From: Demequina aurantiaca
Lineage (GTDB): Bacteria > Actinomycetota > Actinomycetes > Actinomycetales > Demequinaceae
DNA: 64,000 nucleotides
Direction of reading: 5' to 3'
Assembly: GCF_000975135.1 (NCBI RefSeq)
Contig: NZ_BBRF01000001.1
Coordinates: forward strand, 932,380-996,379
Shown here piece by piece: positions 27,559 through 36,500 of this stretch. Both the position numbers and the translations under genes were made by a program. The notes beneath the pieces are model-generated. The model saw only the letters and a list, made by a program, of their open reading frames with translations, had not been told where the DNA came from and made no database searches. The first letter of the stretch is position 1; each line of letters starts with the position of its first letter.

Positions 27559-27900
27559 TTACCAGGTGCCGCGGTTGTTGTTGCGGGGGCCACTGGGGCC
27601 GCCGGAATAGCCGGACACCTTGGGCTTGACGTCTACGAGGTAGAAGATCACCGCGCCCAAGGAAATGATTCCGAGCAGGCCCACAGTGCCGGAGCCGTTG
27701 CCGAGTGGCCAGGGCAGGCTGACGAACGCGATGGCGGTGGCGGCGATCATGAGGACCAGCCACAGCGCTTTGCTCTGCTTGCCGGCGGCCTTGAAGGCGC
27801 CGTCGGAGGTCTTGGCGGCGTGCACTACTGCGAAGATCGCGGCGATGAAGGCCGCAACGGAGATCGCCAGAATGATGGCGGCTTGGAGGAATGCGAACAT
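27559..27900 (-). CDS. DUF2516-family membrane protein
   Basis: 113 aa. Three hydrophobic helices (about 5-27, 45-62, 72-90) and a Gly/Asn-rich C-terminus. The pattern of a first helix followed by AAKTSDGAFKAAGKQSKALWL is that of the actinobacterial DUF2516 family. Function unknown. It lies four bases downstream of the VapC-like gene on the same strand. Confidence 0.85.
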   Translation of the reverse strand: MFAFLQAAIILAISVAAFIAAIFAVVHAAKTSDGAFKAAGKQSKALWLVLMIAATAIAFVSLPWPLGNGSGTVGLLGIISLGAVIFYLVDVKPKVSGYSGGPSGPRNNNRGTW

Positions 27901-27904
27901 GCCC

Positions 27905-28336
27905 CTACGCTAACGCAGGCGGCAGGACGAGCAGTCCTTCGGCGCTCGCCGCGCTCGCGAGACGACGGTCCCACGCGGCAAAAACTGGCTTCGCCTCGGC
28001 CAGCACCAGCGCGCTGGCGAGGTGAATCGCGTCGCCAGCCCGTAGCGGCCGGCGGTCCGTGAGGGCGCCCGATGCATCGGCTACGGCCGCCGTCACCTCC
28101 ACTTTGTGCAGGCAGGGCCATAGCTCGTTCCAGCGCTCGCGAGCCTGCGCGGCGGGAGCCGCGTCAATACGGCCGATGCGCTCGGCAGACGCTAGTACGG
28201 AACGAACCTCCGAGTCGGCGATACGGGAGGTAATCAGCGCATCGGCGTGCTTCCAGAGGCCCACCACCAGCGGCGTTCCAGTCTCGAGCACGCACAGCTT
28301 GACGAGCGCGGACGTGTCAAAGTAGACCAGCGACAT
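27905..28336 (-). CDS. VapC-type PIN-domain toxin
   Basis: 143 aa. PIN domains are Mg2+-dependent RNases; acidic residues are at Asp7 (VYFDTSALVK), Glu42 region (SRIADSEV), and Asp in LRAGDAIHLASAL near 115, with a final Asp in FAAWDRRLA. It follows the antitoxin gene with three bases between. VapC toxins typically cut initiator tRNA or rRNA loops; the target here is unknown. Confidence 0.9.
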   Translation of the reverse strand: MSLVYFDTSALVKLCVLETGTPLVVGLWKHADALITSRIADSEVRSVLASAERIGRIDAAPAAQARERWNELWPCLHKVEVTAAVADASGALTDRRPLRAGDAIHLASALVLAEAKPVFAAWDRRLASAASAEGLLVLPPALA

Positions 28337-28339
28337 GGG

Positions 28340-28600
28340 TTACCTGCGCAGCCGACCGAGCAGGCTCGATAGGGCGTCCTTCGCGGCCTCGGCCTGGGGC
28401 AGACGCGGCACTGCGCGATCCTCCGCGGGCGGCGTGATCAGGCCCTCGGCCTCGAGCTTGGCGAGCAGCGAGGCACCATCGACTCCGCTGAGCCGTGCGA
28501 CGGGCACGCCGTCCTCGGTAATCACGACGTCTTCGCCCGCACGGGCGCTCGCGAGCGCCTCGGTCAGGCCCGAACTGAGTTCTTTCGCGGTAATGTCCAC
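28340..28600 (-). CDS. Phd/YefM-type antitoxin of the VapBC-like pair
   Basis: 86 aa from the GTG at 28600. The N-terminal DITAKELSSGLTEALASARAG followed by EDVVITEDGVPVARL is the Phd/YefM DNA-binding fold; the C-terminal half is disordered-looking and would wrap the toxin. It precedes the PIN-domain gene by three bases. An upstream ATG at 28642 adds residues unlike the family. Confidence 0.88.
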   Translation of the reverse strand: MDITAKELSSGLTEALASARAGEDVVITEDGVPVARLSGVDGASLLAKLEAEGLITPPAEDRAVPRLPQAEAAKDALSSLLGRLRR

Positions 28601-28645
28601 GCGTTCACCGTACTCCCGCCAGCTCCAATGCGCGGGGAACAACGC

Positions 28646-29809
28646 CTACTCTTCTGGCAGGTCGCCGCCGTTGGCGGCGCATCCCTTCCCCATCATCAGT
28701 CCGCGCATGGTGGGGCCGGGCTTGGCGGGGCGGTCCGCGGAGAAGCCATCCGCATTCACAATCAGCTCCTGCGCAGCAGCGACGTCGCCACCGTCCGTGG
28801 GGATGTTGAGCTGAGCGGAGGGGTCGGTTGCGCGCTTGATCATGGCGAGGGCGATGGGACCATACTCGTAGTGGCGGCCCACGGAGGTGATACGGCCCGC
28901 CTGCTTCGCGTCCTCACCCTCACCGATGAGCACGGCGGCCCCGAGTTCGGGAATCGCGTGGTTGGAGCCGTCCAGGTGCAGCATGGTGAGCCGGCGCGGG
29001 GGCCGTCCCACGTTGTGCACCTTCGCGACGGTTTCCTGGCCGCGGTAGCAACCCTTGTGTAGGTGCACCGCGGTCCGAAGCCAATCGAGCTCGTGGGGAA
29101 GCGTGGTCTCGTCCACCTCGTGCGATGCCCGTGGGCGGTAGGCCGCGATGCGGGAGGCCTCGCTGGCCCAGGTGCCGGCGAGCGACCAGCCGGACTCCAG
29201 GCGTGCGTCAATCTCGGATTCCAGGACGGCGCGGGGCACGAGGACCAGGCGCCAGGCGCGTTCGGTTCCCGGGTGGGTGCTGGTGTCGGCCGCGTAGGTA
29301 GTGCCGCCGACGGCGATGTTGGGCCATGGGTCCACCCAGGTCACCGGCTCACCCTGCGCAGCCGGGGCCGAGATGGCTTCGCCGAGCGCCGCCCAATCGG
29401 ACGTCGCGTCGGTGACTTCGACGCGCAGCATGAACTTCATGCGGTCCAGGAAGGTGGCGAGGCCAGCGGGGGTCTCGGTAATGAGCCACGCGGTTTCGCC
29501 ATCGTCCACGACGCTCGCGACGTGTTCGATGCGACCCTGAGGGCTGAGGATCATGAACTCGGTGCTGACGCCGGGGGCGAGGGCCGCGACCTCCTGCGTA
29601 GTGAGCGAGTTCAGCCACGTGAGGCGGTCAGGGCCGGACACCGAGACGACGCCGAGGTGAGACTGGTCCACCACCGCGCGACCTGCGGCCAAGGCGCGCT
29701 GCTCGGCAGCCGGGTCGCCGTAGTGCCAGGCGACCCCTGCATCGGCTCCCGCGTCGGGGACGGCACCGTGACGCATGAGCATCGGCGAGGTAAGTGTGGG
29801 GGAAGTCAT
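28646..29809 (-). CDS. ygfZ: Folate-binding YgfZ-like protein (Fe-S cluster assembly/repair factor)
   Basis: 387 aa, GcvT-like fold. The family signature K-G-C-Y-x-G-Q-E is present as KGCYRGQETVAKVHNVGRPP near residue 265, with the conserved Cys. YgfZ acts with tetrahydrofolate in maintaining certain Fe-S enzymes. The start chosen is ATG 29809, in line with homologues; the upstream open frame runs over the nitrobindin gene. It follows that gene on the same strand with 34 bp between. Confidence 0.9.
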   Translation of the reverse strand: MTSPTLTSPMLMRHGAVPDAGADAGVAWHYGDPAAEQRALAAGRAVVDQSHLGVVSVSGPDRLTWLNSLTTQEVAALAPGVSTEFMILSPQGRIEHVASVVDDGETAWLITETPAGLATFLDRMKFMLRVEVTDATSDWAALGEAISAPAAQGEPVTWVDPWPNIAVGGTTYAADTSTHPGTERAWRLVLVPRAVLESEIDARLESGWSLAGTWASEASRIAAYRPRASHEVDETTLPHELDWLRTAVHLHKGCYRGQETVAKVHNVGRPPRRLTMLHLDGSNHAIPELGAAVLIGEGEDAKQAGRITSVGRHYEYGPIALAMIKRATDPSAQLNIPTDGGDVAAAQELIVNADGFSADRPAKPGPTMRGLMMGKGCAANGGDLPEE

Positions 29810-29843
29810 GTGGGGTGAACGCGCCTGGGGCGCGTGCGATTCC

Positions 29844-30473
29844 TTAGGAGTTGGTATCGGCGTCGCCGCCGGGAGGGGTGGAGTGTGACTCGTCCGCGGC
29901 ATCGGCCGTGGAAGCGGAGCCGTCGACGCGGGCGCCGGTCGCATCGGTGACGCGGGACAGGCGGGCTGACGCGTAGGACTGGAGCTCGTGGCCGAATGCA
30001 GCCAAGTCCCAGGCCCACATGAGTTCGCCCTGAACGTTTCCGTAGAGACGAGTCGCGCCGTTGACCTCGGCGGCGGATTCGGTGCGTGCCATGAGGTCGG
30101 TCGCGAGGTCGATGCGGCCATTGCCCACGGCGCCGACGTAGACGGCGACAAGGCCCGCGGCATCGGCCATGACTACCTCAAGCGGGTGCTGGAACTCCTT
30201 GAGCTCGATGCCGTCGGGAGTCGTGGGTGCCACGCGCCAGAAGCCAGATTCGACCGACCACACCTGGCCAACCTCGCCATCCATGCCGATGGTCGTGATG
30301 GTCGACGTGTAGTTCAGATAGGGGCCGCCGTCGTGCGTGAAGGACATTTCCTGGCGGAAGTCCGCTGCGGGGATGTCGGGGTAGTCGATTACGCCATGCC
30401 CGGCCCAGGTGCCTACCAACCAAGCGAGCGGGTAGACCTCGGGGGCGAGGTCCTCGGGGATGGCGAAGGTCAT
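29844..30473 (-). CDS. Nitrobindin/FABP-family beta-barrel protein, Tyr at the proximal heme position
   Basis: 209 aa from ATG 30473, which overlaps the stop of a 36-aa upstream gene (ATGA). The barrel motif GTWAGHG is at 21-27 and the rest of the fold is intact. In nitrobindins the proximal heme ligand is the His in a segment reading P-L-x-x-H-x-S-A; here it reads ELQSYASARL, with Tyr167 at that place. Nitrobindins isomerise peroxynitrite to nitrate on ferric heme. A Tyr-ligated or heme-free version is possible. A Ser/Thr/Asp-rich tail of ~35 residues follows the barrel. Confidence 0.85.
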   Translation of the reverse strand: MTFAIPEDLAPEVYPLAWLVGTWAGHGVIDYPDIPAADFRQEMSFTHDGGPYLNYTSTITTIGMDGEVGQVWSVESGFWRVAPTTPDGIELKEFQHPLEVVMADAAGLVAVYVGAVGNGRIDLATDLMARTESAAEVNGATRLYGNVQGELMWAWDLAAFGHELQSYASARLSRVTDATGARVDGSASTADAADESHSTPPGGDADTNS

Positions 30474-30580
30474 CGCTTGGAAACCTTGAGCAGACGCCAC
30501 GCGACCACGCCAGTAATCCAGGTCACTGCGAGGAACGCGGCCACGGCGAGGGCGATGAAGGTGACTTCGAGTGCGGTCAT
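30470..30580 (-). CDS. 36-aa single-helix membrane peptide
   Basis: ATG at 30580; the peptide reads as one hydrophobic helix (residues 5-30) with a basic end RLLKVSKR, and its TGA overlaps the nitrobindin ATG by four bases. GGAGG lies 13 bases upstream, rather far. The tight coupling and clean membrane profile support it. The topology rule predicts the C-terminus inside. Function unknown. Confidence 0.55.
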   Translation of the reverse strand: MTALEVTFIALAVAAFLAVTWITGVVAWRLLKVSKR

Positions 30581-30623
30581 GCGACGAGTCTAACCTCCGC
30601 CTGTGGCACGCCCAAAGGCTCGC

Positions 30624-31100
30624 TTAGGCGTTGCGGGTGGAAAGGCGCTTGGTGAGGAGGTAGATCTCGCAACCCAAGCAGAAATTGAACACAGAATTGA
30701 GGAACGATGCCACGGCGACAAACCCGGCGAAGATAAAGAACCCGACGCCCGAGCCGAGTGCACCAAAGACGACCGCCAGAATGGAGAAGGCAAGCCCCAC
30801 CTGCTGGGCGAATCGCGGGGCGCGGAACGACTCCGTCTCCGTGGGCGCCGCGAGCTTGGGACGAACGAAGCGCTTGAACAACGCCGCCTGGACGGTGGCC
30901 TGCGGCCCTACGACGGCACCGGGAACGAACAGCAATGCGAGCACGGCCATGATGACGACACCGATGATGTTGGCGCCAACGACGAGCGCGGCGATCGCGA
31001 GTACTAACGTGATGGCCGCGCCAAAGCGCGGGCCACGGGGATCGATCTGCAGATCGCCCGATGCTGGTGCGGGCTTGGTTGCGGGGGTCTCGCTGGTCAT
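30624..31100 (-). CDS. DUF4395 membrane protein with CxxC
   Basis: 158 aa with four hydrophobic helices (about 27-47, 48-65, 100-118, 119-140) and a Cys141-x-x-Cys144 pair (FNFCLGCEIY) at the end of the last helix, typical of DUF4395. The position of the cysteines at the membrane face and a neighbouring membrane-anchored thioredoxin (51 bp upstream, same strand) suggest a disulfide relay across the membrane. This is inference; the family has no assigned activity. Confidence 0.88.
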   Translation of the reverse strand: MTSETPATKPAPASGDLQIDPRGPRFGAAITLVLAIAALVVGANIIGVVIMAVLALLFVPGAVVGPQATVQAALFKRFVRPKLAAPTETESFRAPRFAQQVGLAFSILAVVFGALGSGVGFFIFAGFVAVASFLNSVFNFCLGCEIYLLTKRLSTRNA

Positions 31101-31151
31101 GGTGGTCCTCCTGGAGTGACTTCTATTTTAAGCGCCGTTGTGTTGCCGCTT

Positions 31152-31586
31152 CTAGATTGAATACGGCGCGGACTCCGGCGGGGCCGCGTCGAGGGCCTCG
31201 CGCGCCTGCGCAATGCTGGGCGGGCCGGACATCCTCGCCACCACCACGCCATCGGTGTTGAGTACGAGGATCGTGGGAGTACGCATGACGTCGAAACGCC
31301 GTGCCAGGTCCAGACGCTCAGTCGCGTCAATCTCGATGTGAACCACGTCCTTGTACTCGCTCGCGACCTGCTTGAGAAGCACGGCAGTTCCGGGGCATTT
31401 GGCGCACATGGGGGTGGAGAACTGGACAAAAGTGGCCCGGAATCCGCGAGGTGTGCCCAACGATTCGCTCGACAGCGTTCCGGGTAGCTCGACGTGGCGC
31501 ACGACGCCGTTGCGGCGCGACCACCAAAGAAAGGCGAGCGACGCCACGGCCAGCAGGCCGACGATGACGATAATCCGGATGAGCAT
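31152..31586 (-). CDS. Membrane-anchored thioredoxin-fold protein
   Basis: 144 aa. An N-terminal membrane helix (residues 3-21) anchors a thioredoxin domain with active site CAKC (61-64) in FSTPMCAKCPG and the cis-Pro strand RTPTILVL (102-109). The ATG 31586 marks the start of the anchor; longer frames run over the neighbouring gene. It is upstream of the DUF4395 gene and probably its partner. The short dipeptide (Ala-Lys) differs from cytosolic CGPC thioredoxin. Confidence 0.88.
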   Translation of the reverse strand: MLIRIIVIVGLLAVASLAFLWWSRRNGVVRHVELPGTLSSESLGTPRGFRATFVQFSTPMCAKCPGTAVLLKQVASEYKDVVHIEIDATERLDLARRFDVMRTPTILVLNTDGVVVARMSGPPSIAQAREALDAAPPESAPYSI

Positions 31587-31645
31587 TTCTTGATCCAAGC
31601 AGAATTGAGGGGACGCTACGCGGTGCGCAGGCGTGGGATGGGGGC

Positions 31646-32380
31646 CTAGCCCACGAGCAGACGCCCGCCTAGGTAGACCAGCATTCCCGCTACCAGAACA
31701 GGCGTGATGCCCGATGCTATTCCCGCCATGTGTGTGCGGGGGCGCGGCTCGCGTCGGTACAGCTCGTTGGTGAGCACCACGGTGACCGCGCATGAGAGCC
31801 CCACGAGGGCTCCGCCCCACCAACTCATCGATGGCAGGAGCTGGCCCATGCCCGAGCCCGCACCTGTGCCGAGCACGATGGTGAGTACGGCGTTGACGTT
31901 GCCGTTTGAGGTAAGTACCGCAGCAACGGCCGCGACAGCGAGGACGGTTCCACCAGCCACCACGAGGTCCTCGGCTCCCACGGTGCGGTTTGCCGCCAAC
32001 CAGGCAGCTCCCGACGTGGCGATCGCGCCTCCCGCGGCTGTGCCTGCGACCGACGTCACGGCATGGCCCCGCTGAGACGCGAAGAAGATCTCCGAGGCAA
32101 GCGCCGCGATCGTGACCGCGGCGACGGCGATCACCATGTAGCGGAGGTACGGCTCGCTGCGGCCCAGAGCCACGGCGAAGATGGCGAGCGCGCCACCGCC
32201 CGCGATGACGAGCGAGCTGACCATGGTGCGCGACACGTGCGCGAGGTGCGGCCATCCCCAGGCGAGCGCGAGCACGCACAGGAGAATGCCACCAGCCAGG
32301 TACTTCGTGCCCAAATAACCCGTCGCGGCGATGACGGCAGCCGCTGAAGCGGTGATAGTCGCCCGCGTGGTGGGAATCAT
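31646..32380 (-). CDS. Polytopic membrane protein, unknown function
   Basis: 244 aa, about seven to eight hydrophobic helices rich in Ala, Gly and Val, with no recognisable transporter motif. The start is ATG 32380 ([12 protein letters not shown]). It is divergent from glnR with 55 bp between starts, a compact two-way promoter. I do not recognise the family; a link to nitrogen control is suggested only by position. Confidence 0.7.
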   Translation of the reverse strand: MIPTTRATITASAAAVIAATGYLGTKYLAGGILLCVLALAWGWPHLAHVSRTMVSSLVIAGGGALAIFAVALGRSEPYLRYMVIAVAAVTIAALASEIFFASQRGHAVTSVAGTAAGGAIATSGAAWLAANRTVGAEDLVVAGGTVLAVAAVAAVLTSNGNVNAVLTIVLGTGAGSGMGQLLPSMSWWGGALVGLSCAVTVVLTNELYRREPRPRTHMAGIASGITPVLVAGMLVYLGGRLLVG

Positions 32381-32409
32381 GGTGGTTAGTCTCTCACTAC
32401 TCGCGCCGG

Positions 32410-32415
32410 TAAAGT
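32410..32415 (+). promoter_or_regulatory. Putative -10 box of glnR
   Basis: TAAAGT, 20 bases upstream of the glnR ATG and just before the GGAGG ribosome site (32426-32430). It fits TANNNT. No clear -35 was seen. Confidence 0.35.
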
Positions 32416-32435
32416 GTTGCCATTCGGAGGTGCCT

Positions 32436-33155
32436 ATGGCCGACCTGTTAGTACTCACACCGTCCACTGACGGCCCCTTCGAGGTTTTGCCCGCCCTTGC
32501 ACTGCTTTCTCACCGTGCCCGTGTGGTGGCTCCCGAACCATCGGCGATGCTTGAGGCGATGGATGCGGACGTGCTCATCGTGGACGCGCGTGATGATCTT
32601 GCGGAGGCGCGCAATAACTGCAAGTTGATTCAGGTCACCGGTGTGACGGTTCCCCTGCTCCTGGTGCTTCACGAGGGTGGCATGTCCATCGTCAACGCCG
32701 AGTGGGGCGCGGATGACGTGGTGCTCGCGGGAGCGAGTCCAGCCGAGGTCGAGGCGCGGATCCGGCTGCTGAGCGGACGCGCCAATCAGGCAGACCCCCT
32801 CGCCAAGGCCTCAGAGTTCTCCTCCGGTGACCTCACCGTTGACGTGGGTGGCTATACGGCGCGCCTCAAGGGTGTGCCGCTCGATCTCACCTTCAAGGAG
32901 TTCGAGCTCATCAAGTATTTGATGCAGCACCCTGGCCGCGTGTATACCCGCGACCAACTTCTCCAGGAGGTCTGGGGTTTCGACTATTACGGTGGTACCC
33001 GCACCGTCGACGTGCATGTCCGACGCCTGCGCGCCAAGTTGGGCTCCGAACACGAGCACCTCATCGGAACCGTACGCAACGTCGGCTATCGATTTGACCC
33101 GCCCACGCCCAAGGTGACTACGCCGACTGGAGCGGTTTCCACTCCTTCCCAGTAG
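32436..33155 (+). CDS. glnR: GlnR-type orphan response regulator of nitrogen metabolism
   Basis: 239 aa OmpR-family protein. The receiver part is atypical, lacking the full acidic pocket and the switch Lys, but keeps Asp50 in [11 protein letters not shown] as in Streptomyces and Mycobacterium GlnR. The C-terminal winged helix ([18 protein letters not shown] to [13 protein letters not shown]) is very close to those proteins. GlnR activates glnA, amtB and other nitrogen genes as a dimer, with no known kinase. The start ATG 32436 has GGAGG six bases upstream. Confidence 0.9.
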   Translation: MADLLVLTPSTDGPFEVLPALALLSHRARVVAPEPSAMLEAMDADVLIVDARDDLAEARNNCKLIQVTGVTVPLLLVLHEGGMSIVNAEWGADDVVLAGASPAEVEARIRLLSGRANQADPLAKASEFSSGDLTVDVGGYTARLKGVPLDLTFKEFELIKYLMQHPGRVYTRDQLLQEVWGFDYYGGTRTVDVHVRRLRAKLGSEHEHLIGTVRNVGYRFDPPTPKVTTPTGAVSTPSQ

Positions 33156-33200
33156 GTAGGCTGGTAGCCACCGCACGCACCGCTACCTAAGGACGACATT

Positions 33201-34556
33201 TTGGCCCGCACTGCCGCCGGACGGCTCTTCTCGAAGCTGACGCCGTCGAGCGAGCGCAACCTCGCTGACATGCTGCGCACTGAGCGCGCGGGCGGAGTCC
33301 TGCTCCTCATCGGAACCATCATCGCGCTGATCTGGGCGAACTCAGCGTGGGCGGAGTCGTACGACAAACTGCGCGAGTTTCACATTGGGCCAGAGGCGCT
33401 GCACCTGAATCTGTCGCTCGAGGCATGGGCCCAGGACGGGCTGCTCGCCATCTTCTTCTTTGTGATTGGCCTGGAACTCAAGCGCGAGATCGTCGCGGGA
33501 GAATTGCGCCGCCCGTCGACCGCCATTGTGCCCATCGTCGCCGCGATCGGCGGTATGGCTGTGCCGGCATTGCTGTACGTCTTGGTGAACGTGCTTCAGG
33601 ACGGCGGCTCCACCGATGGCTGGGCGGTTCCGACGGCCACGGACATCGCGTTCGCCGTCGCCGTGCTCGCGGTGGTGGGCCGCTGGTTGCCCAACGCCCT
33701 GCGTGCCTTCCTGCTCACGCTCGCGGTGGTCGACGACCTGCTCGCCATCATCATCATCGCGGTGTTCTTCACGGATGAGGTTCACTTCCAGTGGCTGGCA
33801 GCGTCGCTTGCCTGCATCGTCGTCTTTGGACTGTTGGCGCGCAAGGGATTCACCAACCCGTTCATCCTGATCCCCCTCGGCTTTGTGGCCTGGGCGTTCA
33901 TGCACGCATCTGGCGTTCACGCCACGATCGCGGGAGTCGCCCTTGGCCTGTCCGTGCCTGCGATTGTCCGCAACGGCAAGAAGTCCTCCCTCGCGGAGCA
34001 CTGGGAGCACCTGTGGCGTCCAGTTTCGGCTGGCTTCGCGGTTCCCGTCTTCGCGCTGCTCTCTGCCGGCGTCGTCGTCTCCAGCGCGACACTGCTCACC
34101 GCCGCCCAGGACCCCGTCGCTCAGGGCGTGGTCATCGGCCTGGTGCTCGGCAAGCCGCTCGGCATTGTGCTCGCCACCTTCCTCGTCGCGACCTTCACCA
34201 AGGCGCAACTCGATCGCGGGCTGTCGTGGTGGGACGTCATCGGCATGGGCTTCCTGGCCGGAATCGGCTTCACCGTCTCGCTTCTCATCGGCGACCTGGC
34301 CTTTAACGGCGAGCGTGTTGAGGAGGTCAAGGTCTCCGTGCTGATCGCCTCGCTCACCGCGGCGATCATCGGTGCCCTCTTGCTGATCTGGCGCGACCGG
34401 CACTACCGCAAGCTGTACACGGTGCGCTCGACCCCGCTGCCCGACAACAGGTTGGCGGATCGTGCCGAGCTAGCGAAGGAACTCAAGAAGCGCGGCGCCG
34501 ATCTCCATGAGGACGACGCGGAACTGATTGCCGAGGACCAAAAGTCCGCGAACTAG
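33201..34556 (+). CDS. nhaA: Na+/H+ antiporter NhaA
   Basis: 451 aa with eleven to twelve hydrophobic helices. The adjacent aspartates of the ion site are in AVVDDLLAIIII, and PTATDIAFAVAVLAVVG is the conserved discontinuous helix. It exports sodium in exchange for protons. The start is TTG 33201 with AAGGA eight bases upstream, followed by ARTAAGRLF. A charged C-terminal tail of about 60 residues exceeds the E. coli protein, as is common in actinobacteria. Confidence 0.95.
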   Translation: MARTAAGRLFSKLTPSSERNLADMLRTERAGGVLLLIGTIIALIWANSAWAESYDKLREFHIGPEALHLNLSLEAWAQDGLLAIFFFVIGLELKREIVAGELRRPSTAIVPIVAAIGGMAVPALLYVLVNVLQDGGSTDGWAVPTATDIAFAVAVLAVVGRWLPNALRAFLLTLAVVDDLLAIIIIAVFFTDEVHFQWLAASLACIVVFGLLARKGFTNPFILIPLGFVAWAFMHASGVHATIAGVALGLSVPAIVRNGKKSSLAEHWEHLWRPVSAGFAVPVFALLSAGVVVSSATLLTAAQDPVAQGVVIGLVLGKPLGIVLATFLVATFTKAQLDRGLSWWDVIGMGFLAGIGFTVSLLIGDLAFNGERVEEVKVSVLIASLTAAIIGALLLIWRDRHYRKLYTVRSTPLPDNRLADRAELAKELKKRGADLHEDDAELIAEDQKSAN

Positions 34557-34572
34557 CGACGGCGACGTGCGA

Positions 34573-35271
34573 CTAGGCGCGCACCTTGGCGCCGGGCGCA
34601 CTGGGACATAACGCGGCGATCTCGCACGCTCCACATTCGGGCTTGCGAGCCTTGCAGCGCCGGCGCCCGTGGAAGATGATGCGGTGCGACCACAGGGTCC
34701 ACTCGCGCCTCTCGATGAGCGCCATGAGGTCGCGCTCGACCGCCACGGGGTCCTCGTTCACCGTGAGCCCCAGGCGGCGGGCCAGCCGGCCCATGTGGGT
34801 GTCGACGGTGATGCCGGGGACACCGAAAGCGTTGCCGAGCACCACATTGGCGGTCTTGCGACCCACGCCGCGCAGCGTGACCAGATCCTTGAGGCGCCCG
34901 GGTACCTCGCCGTCGAACTTGGTAACGATGTCGTGGCTCAGTCCCAGCAGTGACTCCGACTTGGAGCGGTAGAAGCCGGTCGACTTGATGAGCGCCTCCA
35001 ACTCGTCACGGTCTGCGCTCGCCATCGCCTCGGGATCGGGAAAACGGGCGAACAGCGCTGGGGTGACGATGTTGACGCGCACGTCCGTGCACTGGGCGCT
35101 CAATACGGTCGCGACCAGCAACTGAAACGGAGTCTGGTAGTCGAGTTCGCAGTGCGCATCGGGGTATACGAGGGCTAACTCGCGATTCGCGGCGCGCGCT
35201 CGGCGCACCAGAGCGACAGGCGGGGTGTCCTGATCGGAGCGGGCGACGGTCAGGGCTGTTCGGGTTGCCAT
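34573..35271 (-). CDS. nth: Endonuclease III
   Basis: 232 aa bifunctional glycosylase/AP lyase for oxidised pyrimidines. The HhH is [18 protein letters not shown] with catalytic Lys, followed by VDTHMGRL with catalytic Asp; the Fe-S cysteines are in [17 protein letters not shown] (C-x6-C-x2-C-x5-C). The start at ATG 35271 gives a family-like length; the ribosome site is weak. The frame is open far upstream but lacks coding character. Confidence 0.94.
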   Translation of the reverse strand: MATRTALTVARSDQDTPPVALVRRARAANRELALVYPDAHCELDYQTPFQLLVATVLSAQCTDVRVNIVTPALFARFPDPEAMASADRDELEALIKSTGFYRSKSESLLGLSHDIVTKFDGEVPGRLKDLVTLRGVGRKTANVVLGNAFGVPGITVDTHMGRLARRLGLTVNEDPVAVERDLMALIERREWTLWSHRIIFHGRRRCKARKPECGACEIAALCPSAPGAKVRA

Positions 35272-35383
35272 CCCGCCACTGTAGGCGATGCTCAAGCCAC
35301 GCCTATGGTGCGCCGATACTTTCACTACGGGGCCTCTCGGCTCTCCCGACGCAAGTCGGCCCAACCGGTGACGAGGAGTGCGT

Positions 35384-35815
35384 GTGAGCCAAACGGCGAC
35401 AGCCTCCTTGGTAGCCGACTTGACGCATCGGCGACGCGCGATGAGGCGCGAACTCGCGCGCGTGCGCTGGTGGCGGCGGCTCGCGCAGGCGCGCAAGGAA
35501 TTGGTCGTCGCCCAGCTCTCCTGCCCGGATCCCCTTGCCGCTGGTGGCATGGACGTCACCCTCGAGGCTCTCGCGGCCGATGCGCCGACCTCCAAAGAAT
35601 TGGCCGAGACCATTTGGCCGCGGGGAAGCGGCGCAACGGCCTGCGATCTCGACGAACTTTCTGATCTCGACAAGCGTCTTGAGTCGTATGAAGCCCGAGT
35701 CAGTGAGACCCTAGATACCGTGACCACGCAAATGGTGAAGGCAATGGGCGATGCCCGTGACGGCGGAGTGCGCCTGCAGAGCGGGCGATACTCCTCGGAA
35801 GGCAGCAATGCCTGA
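35384..35815 (+). CDS. Small conserved hypothetical protein upstream of crp
   Basis: 143 aa from the GTG at 35384, five bases after GAGGAG; a GTG two codons earlier overlaps that site. It is Arg/Ala-rich at the N-terminus ([20 protein letters not shown]) and mostly helical after that, without a recognisable motif. It overlaps crp by eight bases and so is coupled to it. Possibly a DNA-or membrane-contacting accessory, but nothing in the sequence shows that. Confidence 0.7.
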   Translation: MSQTATASLVADLTHRRRAMRRELARVRWWRRLAQARKELVVAQLSCPDPLAAGGMDVTLEALAADAPTSKELAETIWPRGSGATACDLDELSDLDKRLESYEARVSETLDTVTTQMVKAMGDARDGGVRLQSGRYSSEGSNA

Positions 35816-36500
35816 GGCCTCTCGCGAAGAACAACTCCTACGCTCGTCCCCGCTTTTTGGCGGCATGGACAGTGACAGTGCCCGCTCGCTCATCTCGATG
35901 ATGACGCGTATGGAGCTGTCCCGTGGAGAGACGATCTTCAACGAGGGCGATGAGGGTCAGGCGCTGTACATCGTGGTGCGCGGCAAGGTGAAGCTGGCCC
36001 GCACTGCACGCGACGGGCGGGAGAACCTGCTCGCATTGCTGGGCGTGGGAGACATGCTCGGCGAGCTCTCCGTGTTTGACCCGGGCCCGCGTCTGTCACG
36101 AGCCCACGCCGTCGAAGATTCCATCGTCTACGAGCTGCCCAAGTCTGTCTTGGACCCGTGGCTAGACGATCACCTCGAGATGTCGCGACACATGCTGCGC
36201 GCGCTCGCCCAGCGCATCAGGCGTACCTCGAACACGATGGCCGACCTAGTGTTCTCAGATGTGCCGGGGCGTGTAGCGAAGGCGATCCTGGACCTTGGCC
36301 ACCGTTTTGGACGCATGGAACGCGGCCACGTGACGGTGCGGCATGGGCTGACGCAGGAGGAACTCGCTCAGCTCGTTGGTGCCTCGCGAGAGACCGTGAA
36401 TAAGGCGCTCGCTGACTTTGCGGCGCGGGGATGGATCGACGTGCGCATCGGCTCCGTCGAGGTGTACGAGCCGGAGAAGTTGCGCGCCCGGTCCCGCTAG
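35808..36500 (+). CDS. crp: Crp/Fnr-family regulator (Crp/GlxR type)
   Basis: 230 aa. A cyclic-nucleotide-binding barrel (about 20-120; [20 protein letters not shown] is the phosphate-binding cassette with Glu and Arg) is followed by a dimer helix and winged helix ([23 protein letters not shown]). This is the general cAMP-responsive regulator GlxR/Crp of actinobacteria. The start ATG 35808 lies inside the end of the preceding gene. The stop overlaps that of ridA (convergent) by four bases. Confidence 0.92.
   Translation: MPEASREEQLLRSSPLFGGMDSDSARSLISMMTRMELSRGETIFNEGDEGQALYIVVRGKVKLARTARDGRENLLALLGVGDMLGELSVFDPGPRLSRAHAVEDSIVYELPKSVLDPWLDDHLEMSRHMLRALAQRIRRTSNTMADLVFSDVPGRVAKAILDLGHRFGRMERGHVTVRHGLTQEELAQLVGASRETVNKALADFAARGWIDVRIGSVEVYEPEKLRARSR

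Noticed and set aside
33342-34403. 353-codon minus-strand open frame
   Set aside because: Exact antisense of nhaA; the peptide is a charged low-complexity chain.
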